Positions 1 through 5,226 of a stretch of 5,226 nt of DNA are shown here, in pieces (within the stretch, counting starts at the first letter, position 1; the number at the start of each line of letters is the position of its first letter). The notes under the pieces were generated by a model that saw nothing but the letters and a program-made list of their open reading frames with translations, was not told the DNA's origin and ran no database searches. Origin of the DNA: Alphaproteobacteria bacterium MarineAlpha3_Bin4. GTDB taxonomy: Bacteria; Pseudomonadota; Alphaproteobacteria; Rhodospirillales; Casp-alpha2. Both the position numbers and the translations under genes were made by a program. The DNA lies in assembly GCA_002938045.1 (NCBI GenBank), contig PTLJ01000121.1:1-5226 (forward strand), given 5' to 3'.

Positions 1-711
1 GAGGCTCTAGACAGCGTTGCCCTGGCCGAGGGCCAGGCGCTGCCCAACGACCGCCGCTTTGCGCTCGCGCTCGGTTCGACGCCCTATGACCAAGCGAAGA
101 GTGAATGGCTGCCGAAGACCAGTTTCCTGATGCTGATGCGCAACGAAAAACTGGCGACGCTGGAGACCCGGTTTGACAACGAGACGGAGTCGTTGAGCAT
201 TTTTAGGGGCGGCAAACAGGTGGTGCGCGGAAAGCTCACCGACCGGGTCGGCCGTTCGATGATCGAGGAGTTTTTCGCTGCCTACATGGGCGCCGAAGCG
301 CGCGGCTGGCCTCGCGTCGTCGAGGGCTCATCGGAACGCGTGCTCTCGGATTCCCGCTCGGCCGTCATCTCATTGATCAACTTGGCCTCGGTCAGGGACA
401 TGGAACGCGTCGTTGGTGGACCGGTCGATCCCTTGAGGTTCCGGGGAAACATCTATTTCGAAGCCGAAGCGCCGTGGGTGGAATTTGGCTGGGTCAAGCG
501 GGAAATTGCAGTCGGCGGGGTACGCTTCAGCGTCGTCAAGCGCATCGAGCGGTGTGCGGCGACGAACGTCAATCCGGAAACGGCCGGGCGTGACCTCAAC
601 ATCCCGCAGGCTCTGCAGCGGGGATACGGGCATATCGACTGTGGCATCTATGCCAAGGTGACTAGTGCCGGGACGATCGCCGCCGGCGATCACGTCGTGG
701 CGCCGGACTAG
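1..711 (+). CDS. MOSC-domain protein (5' end outside window)
   Basis: The frame is open from the first base, so the start lies upstream; 236 residues are visible. The first ~85 residues look like the beta-barrel N-terminal domain that precedes MOSC in YcbX/mARC-type proteins, including a G-x-x-L-P-N-D-R-R-F stretch at residues 11-20. The MOSC domain follows, with RFRGN at 146-150, PWVEFGW at 158-164, and an R-C-x-x-T motif whose cysteine is residue 185, then a G-x-I-x-x-G-D ending typical of the last barrel strands. MOSC proteins bind a molybdenum cofactor with its sulfur ligand through a conserved cysteine; mARC-like members reduce N-hydroxylated compounds. The family call is from motifs; the substrate and any fused redox domain cannot be told. 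It is convergent with the DUF4167 gene and not part of the opposite operon. Confidence 0.9.
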   Translation, partial: EALDSVALAEGQALPNDRRFALALGSTPYDQAKSEWLPKTSFLMLMRNEKLATLETRFDNETESLSIFRGGKQVVRGKLTDRVGRSMIEEFFAAYMGAEARGWPRVVEGSSERVLSDSRSAVISLINLASVRDMERVVGGPVDPLRFRGNIYFEAEAPWVEFGWVKREIAVGGVRFSVVKRIERCAATNVNPETAGRDLNIPQALQRGYGHIDCGIYAKVTSAGTIAAGDHVVAPD

Positions 712-746
712 CCGGTTTTCGCCACTCTCGAAGACTCGAAAATGAA

Positions 747-1223
747 CTAGCTTTGCACCTGCTTGAGGTCTGCATCGACGGCCGGGGCGGTATCAGCAGC
801 AACGCCGTTTTCGGACTCCACGATCGGAACAGTTTTGCCCACAACCTCGACCTCGCCGTCAGTGGCTGCATCATGGGCCGGTTTGCCCTCTGCCGCGGTG
901 TCAGCTTCCTTTTGCGCAGCCGGCTGAGAACCCTGGACCTTCTTTCGCTCGCGCCAGCTCTGCCCGCCCGCACCGTTGTCGCCTTCGGCATTGACGATGC
1001 GGTAATAGTGCTCGGCAAACTGGAAATACCCTTCGGCGGTGATGCGGTCGCCGGACGCTGTCGCGTCACGGCCGAGGGCTAAGTATTTCTCCAGGATCTG
1101 TTGCGGGGTACCACGAACTTTGACCTCGGGACCGTTGCTTTCGTAACGCCCGCGCTGGCCATGGTAGCGCTTTCCATTGCCACGTGAACGTGACCTTTTG
1201 TTGCTTGAACCTTGTTTCATCAT
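747..1223 (-). CDS. DUF4167-domain protein
   Basis: A 158-residue protein of unknown function. The N-terminus is short and very basic (KQGSSNKRSRSRGNGKRY, residues 3-20). The conserved core follows at about residues 26-77, starting RYESNGPEVKVRGTPQQI and continuing through a helical stretch rich in Ala, Glu, Tyr and His (AEHYYRIV at 70-77). After that comes a low-complexity acidic/Ala-rich tail with no recognisable fold. This matches the DUF4167 family of Alphaproteobacteria. The basic head suggests nucleic-acid or ribosome contact, but that is inference. Start choice: two ATGs lie in tandem (1223 and 1220), and an AGGA at 1235-1238 is 11 bases before the first. The family usually begins M-R/K-Q-G, which fits either. 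The frame also extends to a GTG at 1277, but the 19 added residues do not resemble the family. Confidence 0.85.
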   Translation of the reverse strand: MMKQGSSNKRSRSRGNGKRYHGQRGRYESNGPEVKVRGTPQQILEKYLALGRDATASGDRITAEGYFQFAEHYYRIVNAEGDNGAGGQSWRERKKVQGSQPAAQKEADTAAEGKPAHDAATDGEVEVVGKTVPIVESENGVAADTAPAVDADLKQVQS

Positions 1224-1300
1224 TATCACGCTTGTCCTGCTGATCGCCCATCCCCAAGACCGCTTCCGGTCGAACACACCCGGGCCATTGCTACCGATTC

Positions 1301-1334
1301 TGCTGGCCCCATAGAACTTTATGGGGTTCCAGCA
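1301..1334 (-). other. Long stem-loop, terminator-like but without a U tract
   Basis: An inverted repeat pairs 1301-1313 with 1320-1334. The stem is about 13 bp, with a 2-base bulge at 1327-1328 and a 6-base loop at 1314-1319; the inner arms are CCCCATA and TATGGGG. It lies between prmC and the DUF4167 gene. Neither strand has a run of T after the stem, so it is not a standard intrinsic terminator. It could be the 3' hairpin of a small RNA, a processing or stability element for the prmC transcript, or part of the DUF4167 leader. Confidence 0.55.
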
Positions 1335-1405
1335 TCAGCATGGGGAAATGGCGGATTCCCTCGTGGCTTCTACAAGCCAGGAACCCAGTAGCCCCCTCGG
1401 GCCAC
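1302..1405 (-). ncRNA. Candidate structured RNA or leader between prmC and DUF4167 gene
   Basis: Besides the stem-loop at 1301-1334, a second nested hairpin is visible. The inner stem pairs 1364-1369 with 1374-1379 (TGGCTT/AAGCCA, 4-base loop) and the outer stem pairs 1353-1359 with 1380-1386. One outer pair is G-U on the minus strand but A-C on the plus strand, which favours a minus-strand transcript. A further G-run/C-run pairing is possible between 1392-1396 and 1342-1345, giving an elongated hairpin with internal loops. I see no convincing ORF here. It could be an independent small RNA, a 5' leader of the DUF4167 gene, or a spacer structure in a longer operon transcript. I could not assign a family by eye; the ends are approximate. 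Candidates to test are 6S RNA and the alphaproteobacterial alpha-r sRNA families. Confidence 0.4.
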
Positions 1406-1465
1406 TCGCAAGGTCACGTTAATGGGGATGCACCGTCAATCCAACAGTTTTTTTATAACTAAACA

Positions 1466-2368
1466 TTACGCCACATGTCGGGCAGTTACACAACGGGGAA
1501 TGCCGGCCAGATCGCCCTTGATATCAATGACTTGCAGGCCACTCTCATGAACGAGCCGGGCCACCGCGATTTCCTGGCCGGTGCCGATCTCAAGCGCCGC
1601 TAGCCCGTCCGTAGCCAGCAATAGTGGAATCTGCGCCGCCAACACGTTGTGGCAGTTGAGTCCGTCAGTGCCGCCGTCGAGCGCCCGGCGCGGGTCGAAC
1701 AGGGCTACCTCGGGCGCCAGATCGTCGATCTCGCCGCTAGCAATATAGGGCGGGTTGCTGACGATAATATCGAAACCACACTTAAGCGCCGGTAACAGTC
1801 CGCTGCCCCAATCACCGGTCTGAAATTCCGTCCGCGCCGAGAAACCCAGGCGCTCCGCGTTGCCTTCAGCAACGGCGAGTACGCGTTCGCAAACGTCGAC
1901 ACCGATGCCGCGTGCTTCAAGCAGTTCGCTCATCAGCGCCAGTAACAGACAGCCACTGCCGGTGCCGAGATCGAGGACGCGAAGCGGTGCTTGGCGATCA
2001 TCCGTAAGCTGCAGAACAGCCTCGACCAAGGTCTCCGATTCTGGCCGCGGCACCAGAGTATCAGCGCTGATGCGCAAGGACAGGCTCCAAAATTCCCGTT
2101 CGCCGACTATCCGCGCTACCGGCTCGCGCGCCTTGCGCCGTCGCACCATTGCGGCTAAACGCTCGCTCTCTGACCGATTGAGCAACGTCTCAAAGCGGTC
2201 GAACACGGCTGCCGGTTCGATTCCGAGCGCGTGGGCGGCCAGCACTCGAGCGTCAAGACGCGCTGTTTCGATACCGGCCCGTTCAAACTCGTCGATTGCG
2301 GCGTTGACGGCAGCGCCGGCGGAACCAGGAGAATCCTGAGGGCGACGGCGCTCAGCGACGGGGGTCAT
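1466..2368 (-). CDS. prmC: Peptide chain release factor N5-glutamine methyltransferase PrmC
   Basis: PrmC (HemK) uses S-adenosylmethionine to methylate the Gln of the GGQ motif in RF1 and RF2, raising termination efficiency; it is cytosolic. The 300-residue length is slightly above the usual ~280. A helical N-terminal substrate-recognition domain covers about residues 15-90. A linker with RE-FW at 91-94 and PRPESE at 108-113 follows. The SAM-binding motif VLDLGTGSGCLLLAL is at 131-145, and the catalytic NPPY at 205-208 is followed by Y-I-A and a D-L-A-P-E-V segment. The ATG overlaps the prfA stop as ATGA, and a GGAG at 2374-2377 sits five bases before the start, so start and coupling are well supported. 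Its substrate, RF1, is encoded immediately upstream, the classic prfA-prmC pairing. Confidence 0.97.
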   Translation of the reverse strand: MTPVAERRRPQDSPGSAGAAVNAAIDEFERAGIETARLDARVLAAHALGIEPAAVFDRFETLLNRSESERLAAMVRRRKAREPVARIVGEREFWSLSLRISADTLVPRPESETLVEAVLQLTDDRQAPLRVLDLGTGSGCLLLALMSELLEARGIGVDVCERVLAVAEGNAERLGFSARTEFQTGDWGSGLLPALKCGFDIIVSNPPYIASGEIDDLAPEVALFDPRRALDGGTDGLNCHNVLAAQIPLLLATDGLAALEIGTGQEIAVARLVHESGLQVIDIKGDLAGIPRCVTARHVA

Positions 2369-3438
2369 GCCATCTCCGCTAGCCGGTGCGCTTCGTCCTC
2401 GATGATCAGCGCGTCGATCAACTGGTCGAGATCGCCGTCAAGCATCTTGTCTAGTTGATACAAGGTAAGGTTAATGCGGTGGTCGGTGACCCGGCGTTCT
2501 GGAAAATTGTAGGTGCGGAATCGCTCCGAACGGTCACCCCAACCGATCTGGCTCTTTCGTGTCTCGGCACGCTCGGCATCGAGGGCCTGGCGCTCGGCGT
2601 CGTAAAGCCTAGCACGCAACACCCGCATCGCCTTGGCCCGATTCTTGTGCTGCGATTTCTCATCCTGCTGGGAGACCATGATACCAGTCGGCAGATGCAT
2701 AATGCGGACGGCGGAGTCGGTAGTGTTAACCGACTGGCCGCCAGGGCCGCTGGCACGAAAGACATCGATGCGCAGATCCTTGTCGTCAATCTGGACGTCG
2801 ACCTCCTCAGCCTCCGGCATGACGGCGACCGTCGCCGCAGAAGTATGGATTCGGCCGCCCGATTCGGTGACCGGCACGCGCTGCACCCTGTGCACGCCGG
2901 ATTCGAACTTGAGACGGGCGAAGACGTCGCTACCGTTGATCGATACGATCGCCTCCTTGTAACCGCCAATACCGATTTCGTTGACGTTTAGGAGTTCGAA
3001 CTTCCAACCCCGTCGCTCGGCGTAGCGCCGGTACATGCGGAACAAGTCGGCCGCAAACAACGCCGCCTCGTCGCCGCCTGTGCCGGCGCGGATCTCGAGG
3101 ATCGCGTTCTTGGTATCGGCTTCGTCTTTAGGCAGCAGCAGAAGTTGCACGCGGCATTCGAGCTTAGACACCCTTTCCTTCAGTTCCGCGAATTCGGCCT
3201 CTGCGAGCTCGCGCATCTCCGGCTCCCCATCAGTGTCCGCGATCAGGTCCGCCAGGTCTGCCATCTCGGACCGCGCGTCAAGGAGCAAATTGATTGCCTC
3301 AATCTTCGGCATCAGGTCGGCGCACTCCTTCGACATCCGCGCGAACTCCTCCGATGGCGGCATCACCTTGGCCGCCATCAGCTTAACGAGTTCATCGTAG
3401 CGGGCGAGAACCCGGTCCAGGTTTTTTTCCAGGCTCAC
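2365..3438 (-). CDS. prfA: Peptide chain release factor 1 (RF1)
   Basis: RF1 recognises UAA and UAG stop codons in the ribosomal A site and triggers peptidyl-tRNA hydrolysis. The 357-residue length is normal for the family. The helical domain 1 spans about residues 1-100. The stop-codon reading tripeptide is P-V-T at 189-191, the PxT type of RF1 rather than the SPF of RF2. The GGQ catalytic motif is at 233-235 in GPGGQSVNTTDSAVR, and its Gln is the target of PrmC. The start is a GTG at 3436-3438 overlapping the stop of the preceding ORF as GTGA. An AAGGAG at 3447-3452 with an 8-base spacer supports it, as does the family-like N-terminus SLEKNLDRV. Nothing unusual in the protein itself; the upstream neighbour is the oddity. 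Confidence 0.98.
   Translation of the reverse strand: MSLEKNLDRVLARYDELVKLMAAKVMPPSEEFARMSKECADLMPKIEAINLLLDARSEMADLADLIADTDGEPEMRELAEAEFAELKERVSKLECRVQLLLLPKDEADTKNAILEIRAGTGGDEAALFAADLFRMYRRYAERRGWKFELLNVNEIGIGGYKEAIVSINGSDVFARLKFESGVHRVQRVPVTESGGRIHTSAATVAVMPEAEEVDVQIDDKDLRIDVFRASGPGGQSVNTTDSAVRIMHLPTGIMVSQQDEKSQHKNRAKAMRVLRARLYDAERQALDAERAETRKSQIGWGDRSERFRTYNFPERRVTDHRINLTLYQLDKMLDGDLDQLIDALIIEDEAHRLAEMA
2374..2377 (-). promoter_or_regulatory. Ribosome binding site of prmC
   Basis: GGAG read on the minus strand, inside the end of prfA, five bases before the prmC ATG. It decides the start and, with the ATGA overlap, indicates coupled translation of prfA and prmC. Confidence 0.7.
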
Positions 3439-3776
3439 GCCTCAGTCTCCTTCATTTTGTCGCTGTCGCCGCCCGCGTAATCGAGGCCGCACAGTTCGCG
3501 CACAAGACGCTCGGTGGCAGCCAGTGTCTCTGCATCATCGGCCGCCGTCCGGCGCAACACTTCCGACGGCCGTTGCAATAGACGACAGATCAACAGCCGG
3601 TTCGCTTTCTCAGCATCATCGCCGGCCTCGGCTAGTGCCGCCTCGCGCAGGCACTCGAGGAAGGCGGGCACCTCGGCGTCCTCCATGAACAGCCTGTCCC
3701 GTAGCACCATCGAGCTTGAGCAGTGGTTAACGCCGACGACCAGCGGCCAGCGATCTGGTTTTGGGGTTTCAGCCAT
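3435..3776 (-). CDS. GluTR-like small protein: apparent internally deleted hemA remnant
   Basis: A 113-residue ORF. Residues 11-46 resemble the start of glutamyl-tRNA reductase: PLVVGVNHCSSSMVLRDRLF corresponds to the ALGINHKTAPVSLRERVSF stretch of E. coli HemA, followed by an amphipathic helix. Residues 47-99, including ANRLLICRLLQRPSEVLRR and ending in ERLVRELCGLD, resemble the last ~50 residues of the same enzyme (NRLIHAPTKSLQQAA ... LRDSLGL in E. coli), the C-terminal dimerisation region. Everything between is missing: the S-T-C-N-R catalytic cysteine motif, the NADPH-binding domain and the long spinal helix. Reductase activity is therefore not expected. The family's usual length is ~420 residues. 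It starts 9 bp after hisS with no clear Shine-Dalgarno, and its stop overlaps the prfA start (GTGA). Its place before prfA-prmC matches hemA in gammaproteobacteria. It may be a decaying relic, a repurposed small protein, or an ORF kept for coupling to prfA. Similarities are judged by eye from memory of the family. Confidence 0.75.
   Translation of the reverse strand: MAETPKPDRWPLVVGVNHCSSSMVLRDRLFMEDAEVPAFLECLREAALAEAGDDAEKANRLLICRLLQRPSEVLRRTAADDAETLAATERLVRELCGLDYAGGDSDKMKETEA
3447..3452 (-). promoter_or_regulatory. Ribosome binding site of prfA
   Basis: AAGGAG on the minus strand, eight bases before the GTG start of prfA and inside the last codons of the small GluTR-like ORF. It is the strongest Shine-Dalgarno seen in the window and fixes the GTG as the prfA start. 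Confidence 0.75.
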
Positions 3777-3785
3777 CGCACTGCG

Positions 3786-5030
3786 CTAACGGTAGCGGGT
3801 GAGATGTTCTTCCAAGGATGCCAACGGGGCTTCCGTCTGCTCGCCAGACCCCATGTCCCGGATTGTCGCAACTCCCTTGGCCAGTTCATCTTCGCCGAGG
3901 AAGATAGCGGCCGACGCATTAATCTTGTTGGCCCGGTTCAAACGTTTCTTGACGTTGCCTGAATAGCCGAGTTCGACCGTGAACCCGCAGCGGCGCAGCC
4001 GATGGGTGACTCGGAGCGCTTCGTCGCCGGCTGCGTCTCCGATTGGCACTACGCAGACTGGGCGCACCGGCACCGGCACGTCGTTGACCATCATCGCCAA
4101 CCGCTCGACGCCCGCCGCCCAGCCGGTCCCCGGCGTCGGTGGCCCGCCCATCGTCTCGATCAGACTGTCGTAGCGGCCGCCGGCGATGACCGCACCCTGC
4201 GAGCCCAGGGTCTCGGTTAAGAACTCGAAAGCAACGTGGCAGTAGTAGTCGAGGCCGCGTACCAAGCGCGGCGACAGGGTGTAGTCAATGCTGAGCGCGT
4301 CAAGACCCGCTGTCACCGCACCGAAGAACTCCTGCGACCGCATGTTGAGGCTGTCGCTGAGCAACGGCGCCTCAGCGACCAAGTCGCGGTCGCCCTTGTC
4401 CTTGGAATCGAGAATACGGAGCGGGTTGCGTTCGAGCCGTACCAAGCTATCGTCTGATAGCTTGTCGCGGTAATCGTTGAAATACTCGACTAGCTTGGCA
4501 CGGTAGTTAGCGCGGCTTTTGCCATCACCAAGAGTGTTGATCTCAAGCGTTACCTTCTCGCTCAGGCCTAGGGCATCAAGGATGTCGGAACCGATGGCAA
4601 TAATCTCGATGTCGGCGAGCGGTTCGGCGACGCCGAGGATTTCGACGTCGATCTGATGGAATTGGCGCAAGCGCCCCTTCTGCGGGCGCTCATAACGGAA
4701 CATCGGTCCACGGCAGAACACCTTTAGCGGCAGGCAATGGGCGAGGCCGCCAGAGATGAAGGCTCGCGCGACGCCAGCGGTGAATTCGGGCCTGAGCGTG
4801 ATGCTATCTCCGCTGCGGTCGTCGAAGGTGTACATCTCCTTGGTGACGATGTCCGACGTCTCGCCGAGAGTGCGGATGAAGACCTCAGTCATCTCGAAGA
4901 TCGGCGTCGAGATTTCGTCGTAACCGTAACGCCGGGCGAATTCGAAAGCGGTTTCTGTCACCAGGCGATGGCGGCGGCTTTCGTGTGGCAGAATGTCATG
5001 GGTGCCGCGCACGGTCTGCAATTTGAACAT
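3786..5030 (-). CDS. hisS: Histidyl-tRNA synthetase
   Basis: A cytosolic class II aminoacyl-tRNA synthetase that charges tRNA-His with histidine using ATP. At 414 residues it is the normal bacterial length. The N-terminus carries RGTHDILP (8-15). Motif 2 is at about 108-131 (FRYERPQKGR then a QFHQIDVEILG stretch). The histidine-binding signature LVRGLDYY is at 256-263 with its arginine at 258. A second histidine signature, AGGRYDSL, is at 283-290. Motif 3, GWAAGVERLAM, is at 303-313. The C-terminal anticodon-binding domain runs from about 323 to the end. The ATG at 5028-5030 gives the family's usual M-x-K-L/x-x-V-R-G-T start. It lies 15 bp after ispG, with no evident Shine-Dalgarno. The ispG-hisS order is common in proteobacteria. 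Confidence 0.97.
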   Translation of the reverse strand: MFKLQTVRGTHDILPHESRRHRLVTETAFEFARRYGYDEISTPIFEMTEVFIRTLGETSDIVTKEMYTFDDRSGDSITLRPEFTAGVARAFISGGLAHCLPLKVFCRGPMFRYERPQKGRLRQFHQIDVEILGVAEPLADIEIIAIGSDILDALGLSEKVTLEINTLGDGKSRANYRAKLVEYFNDYRDKLSDDSLVRLERNPLRILDSKDKGDRDLVAEAPLLSDSLNMRSQEFFGAVTAGLDALSIDYTLSPRLVRGLDYYCHVAFEFLTETLGSQGAVIAGGRYDSLIETMGGPPTPGTGWAAGVERLAMMVNDVPVPVRPVCVVPIGDAAGDEALRVTHRLRRCGFTVELGYSGNVKKRLNRANKINASAAIFLGEDELAKGVATIRDMGSGEQTEAPLASLEEHLTRYR

Positions 5031-5045
5031 GGCGGGAACGAACCG

Positions 5046-5226
5046 TTATTGTGCTGCGGTCGGTGGCGCCTCGCCACCGCTGGATTTGCCCGAGCCATCG
5101 CGGCGGCGGTAGCGGATGGAGACGTAGTCGTCAACAATCTTCTGGAATTTGTCGGCGATGTTGGCACCGCGCAGTGTCACCGTTTTCTCGCCATCGACGA
5201 AGACCGGCGCTGCCGGATGTTCCCCG
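5046..5226 (-). CDS. ispG: 4-hydroxy-3-methylbut-2-enyl diphosphate synthase, C-terminal end
   Basis: Only the last 59 residues are in the window; the gene continues past the right edge. They read GEHPAAPVFVDGEKTVTLR, then IADKFQKIVDDYVSIRYRRR and a Gly/Ser/Pro-rich tail ending at TAA. The P-V-F-V-D-G-E-K-T-V-T-L-R-G segment and the D-D-Y-V helix are characteristic of the C-terminus of IspG (GcpE) in Alphaproteobacteria. IspG is the [4Fe-4S] enzyme converting methylerythritol cyclodiphosphate to HMBPP in the MEP isoprenoid pathway. Its iron-sulfur cysteines lie upstream of this fragment and cannot be checked here. It is the first visible member of the minus-strand operon, so the operon promoter is presumably outside the window. 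Confidence 0.93.
   Translation of the reverse strand, partial: GEHPAAPVFVDGEKTVTLRGANIADKFQKIVDDYVSIRYRRRDGSGKSSGGEAPPTAAQ

Noticed and set aside
716..742. Inverted repeat TTTTCG/CGAAAA between the convergent stops as a bidirectional terminator.
   Set aside because: Only six pairs, AT-rich, with a 15-base loop; too weak to call.
1275..1277. GTG at 1277 as the DUF4167 start, adding 18-19 residues.
   Set aside because: The added residues (FDRKRSWGW...) do not resemble the family's N-terminus, and the tandem ATGs at 1218-1223 give the expected M-K-Q-G start with an AGGA upstream.
1411..1439. Minus-strand TTGACG at 1434-1439 as a -35 box for a promoter driving the structured RNA or the DUF4167 gene.
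   Set aside because: At 16-18 base spacing the -10 position reads GTGACC, TGACCT or GACCTT, none close to a consensus. It remains possible but is not supported enough to annotate.
1448..1454. Run of seven T on the plus strand as an intrinsic terminator.
   Set aside because: No plus-strand gene ends nearby and no stable GC hairpin directly precedes it. On the minus strand it is an A run just after the prmC stop, so it does not terminate that operon either.
3624..3650. Short direct repeat CGAGGC near the junction in the GluTR relic as a deletion scar.
   Set aside because: Six bases is expected by chance in GC-rich DNA, and the exact junction cannot be placed without full-length relatives.
3979..4457. 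Plus-strand open frames opposite hisS, and similar long plus-strand frames opposite prfA and prmC.
   Set aside because: They are antisense shadows of well-identified genes in GC-rich DNA, with Arg/Ser/Ala-rich translations and no recognisable domain.

Overview
The window looks like a chromosomal housekeeping segment of an alphaproteobacterium, most likely of Rhodospirillales type. The DNA is GC-rich. The IspG, HisS, RF1 and PrmC sequences are of alphaproteobacterial character, and the operon is followed by a DUF4167 gene, a family I know essentially from Alphaproteobacteria. The taxonomic call is inference from protein character and gene order.

Layout from right to left along the minus strand: the 3' end of ispG (isoprenoid biosynthesis, MEP pathway), then hisS (histidyl-tRNA synthetase), a 113-residue ORF, prfA (release factor 1) and prmC (the methyltransferase that modifies release factors). 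Gaps are 15 bp or less, and the last two junctions are 4-base stop/start overlaps (GTGA and ATGA), so these genes probably form one transcription unit with translational coupling. Next comes a 242-bp gap containing strong inverted repeats that fold better as minus-strand RNA, and then a DUF4167 gene. From the left edge a plus-strand gene for a MOSC-domain protein (5' end missing) converges on the DUF4167 gene, with 35 bp between their stops.

The most notable item is the 113-residue ORF between hisS and prfA. Its first half matches the extreme N-terminus of glutamyl-tRNA reductase (GluTR, the HemA of the C5 heme pathway). Its second half matches the extreme C-terminal dimerisation helix region of the same enzyme. 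The whole middle is absent: the catalytic Cys motif, the NADPH-binding domain and the spinal helix. It lies directly upstream of prfA-prmC, where hemA sits in the gammaproteobacterial hemA-prfA-prmC operon. The simplest reading is an ancestral hemA reduced by a large in-frame internal deletion, in a lineage that makes 5-aminolevulinate by ALA synthase instead. The frame is still open and ends in a coupled overlap with prfA.

No mobile elements, CRISPR arrays, tRNAs or rRNAs were seen. Apart from the GluTR remnant and the possible structured RNA, this is an ordinary region.
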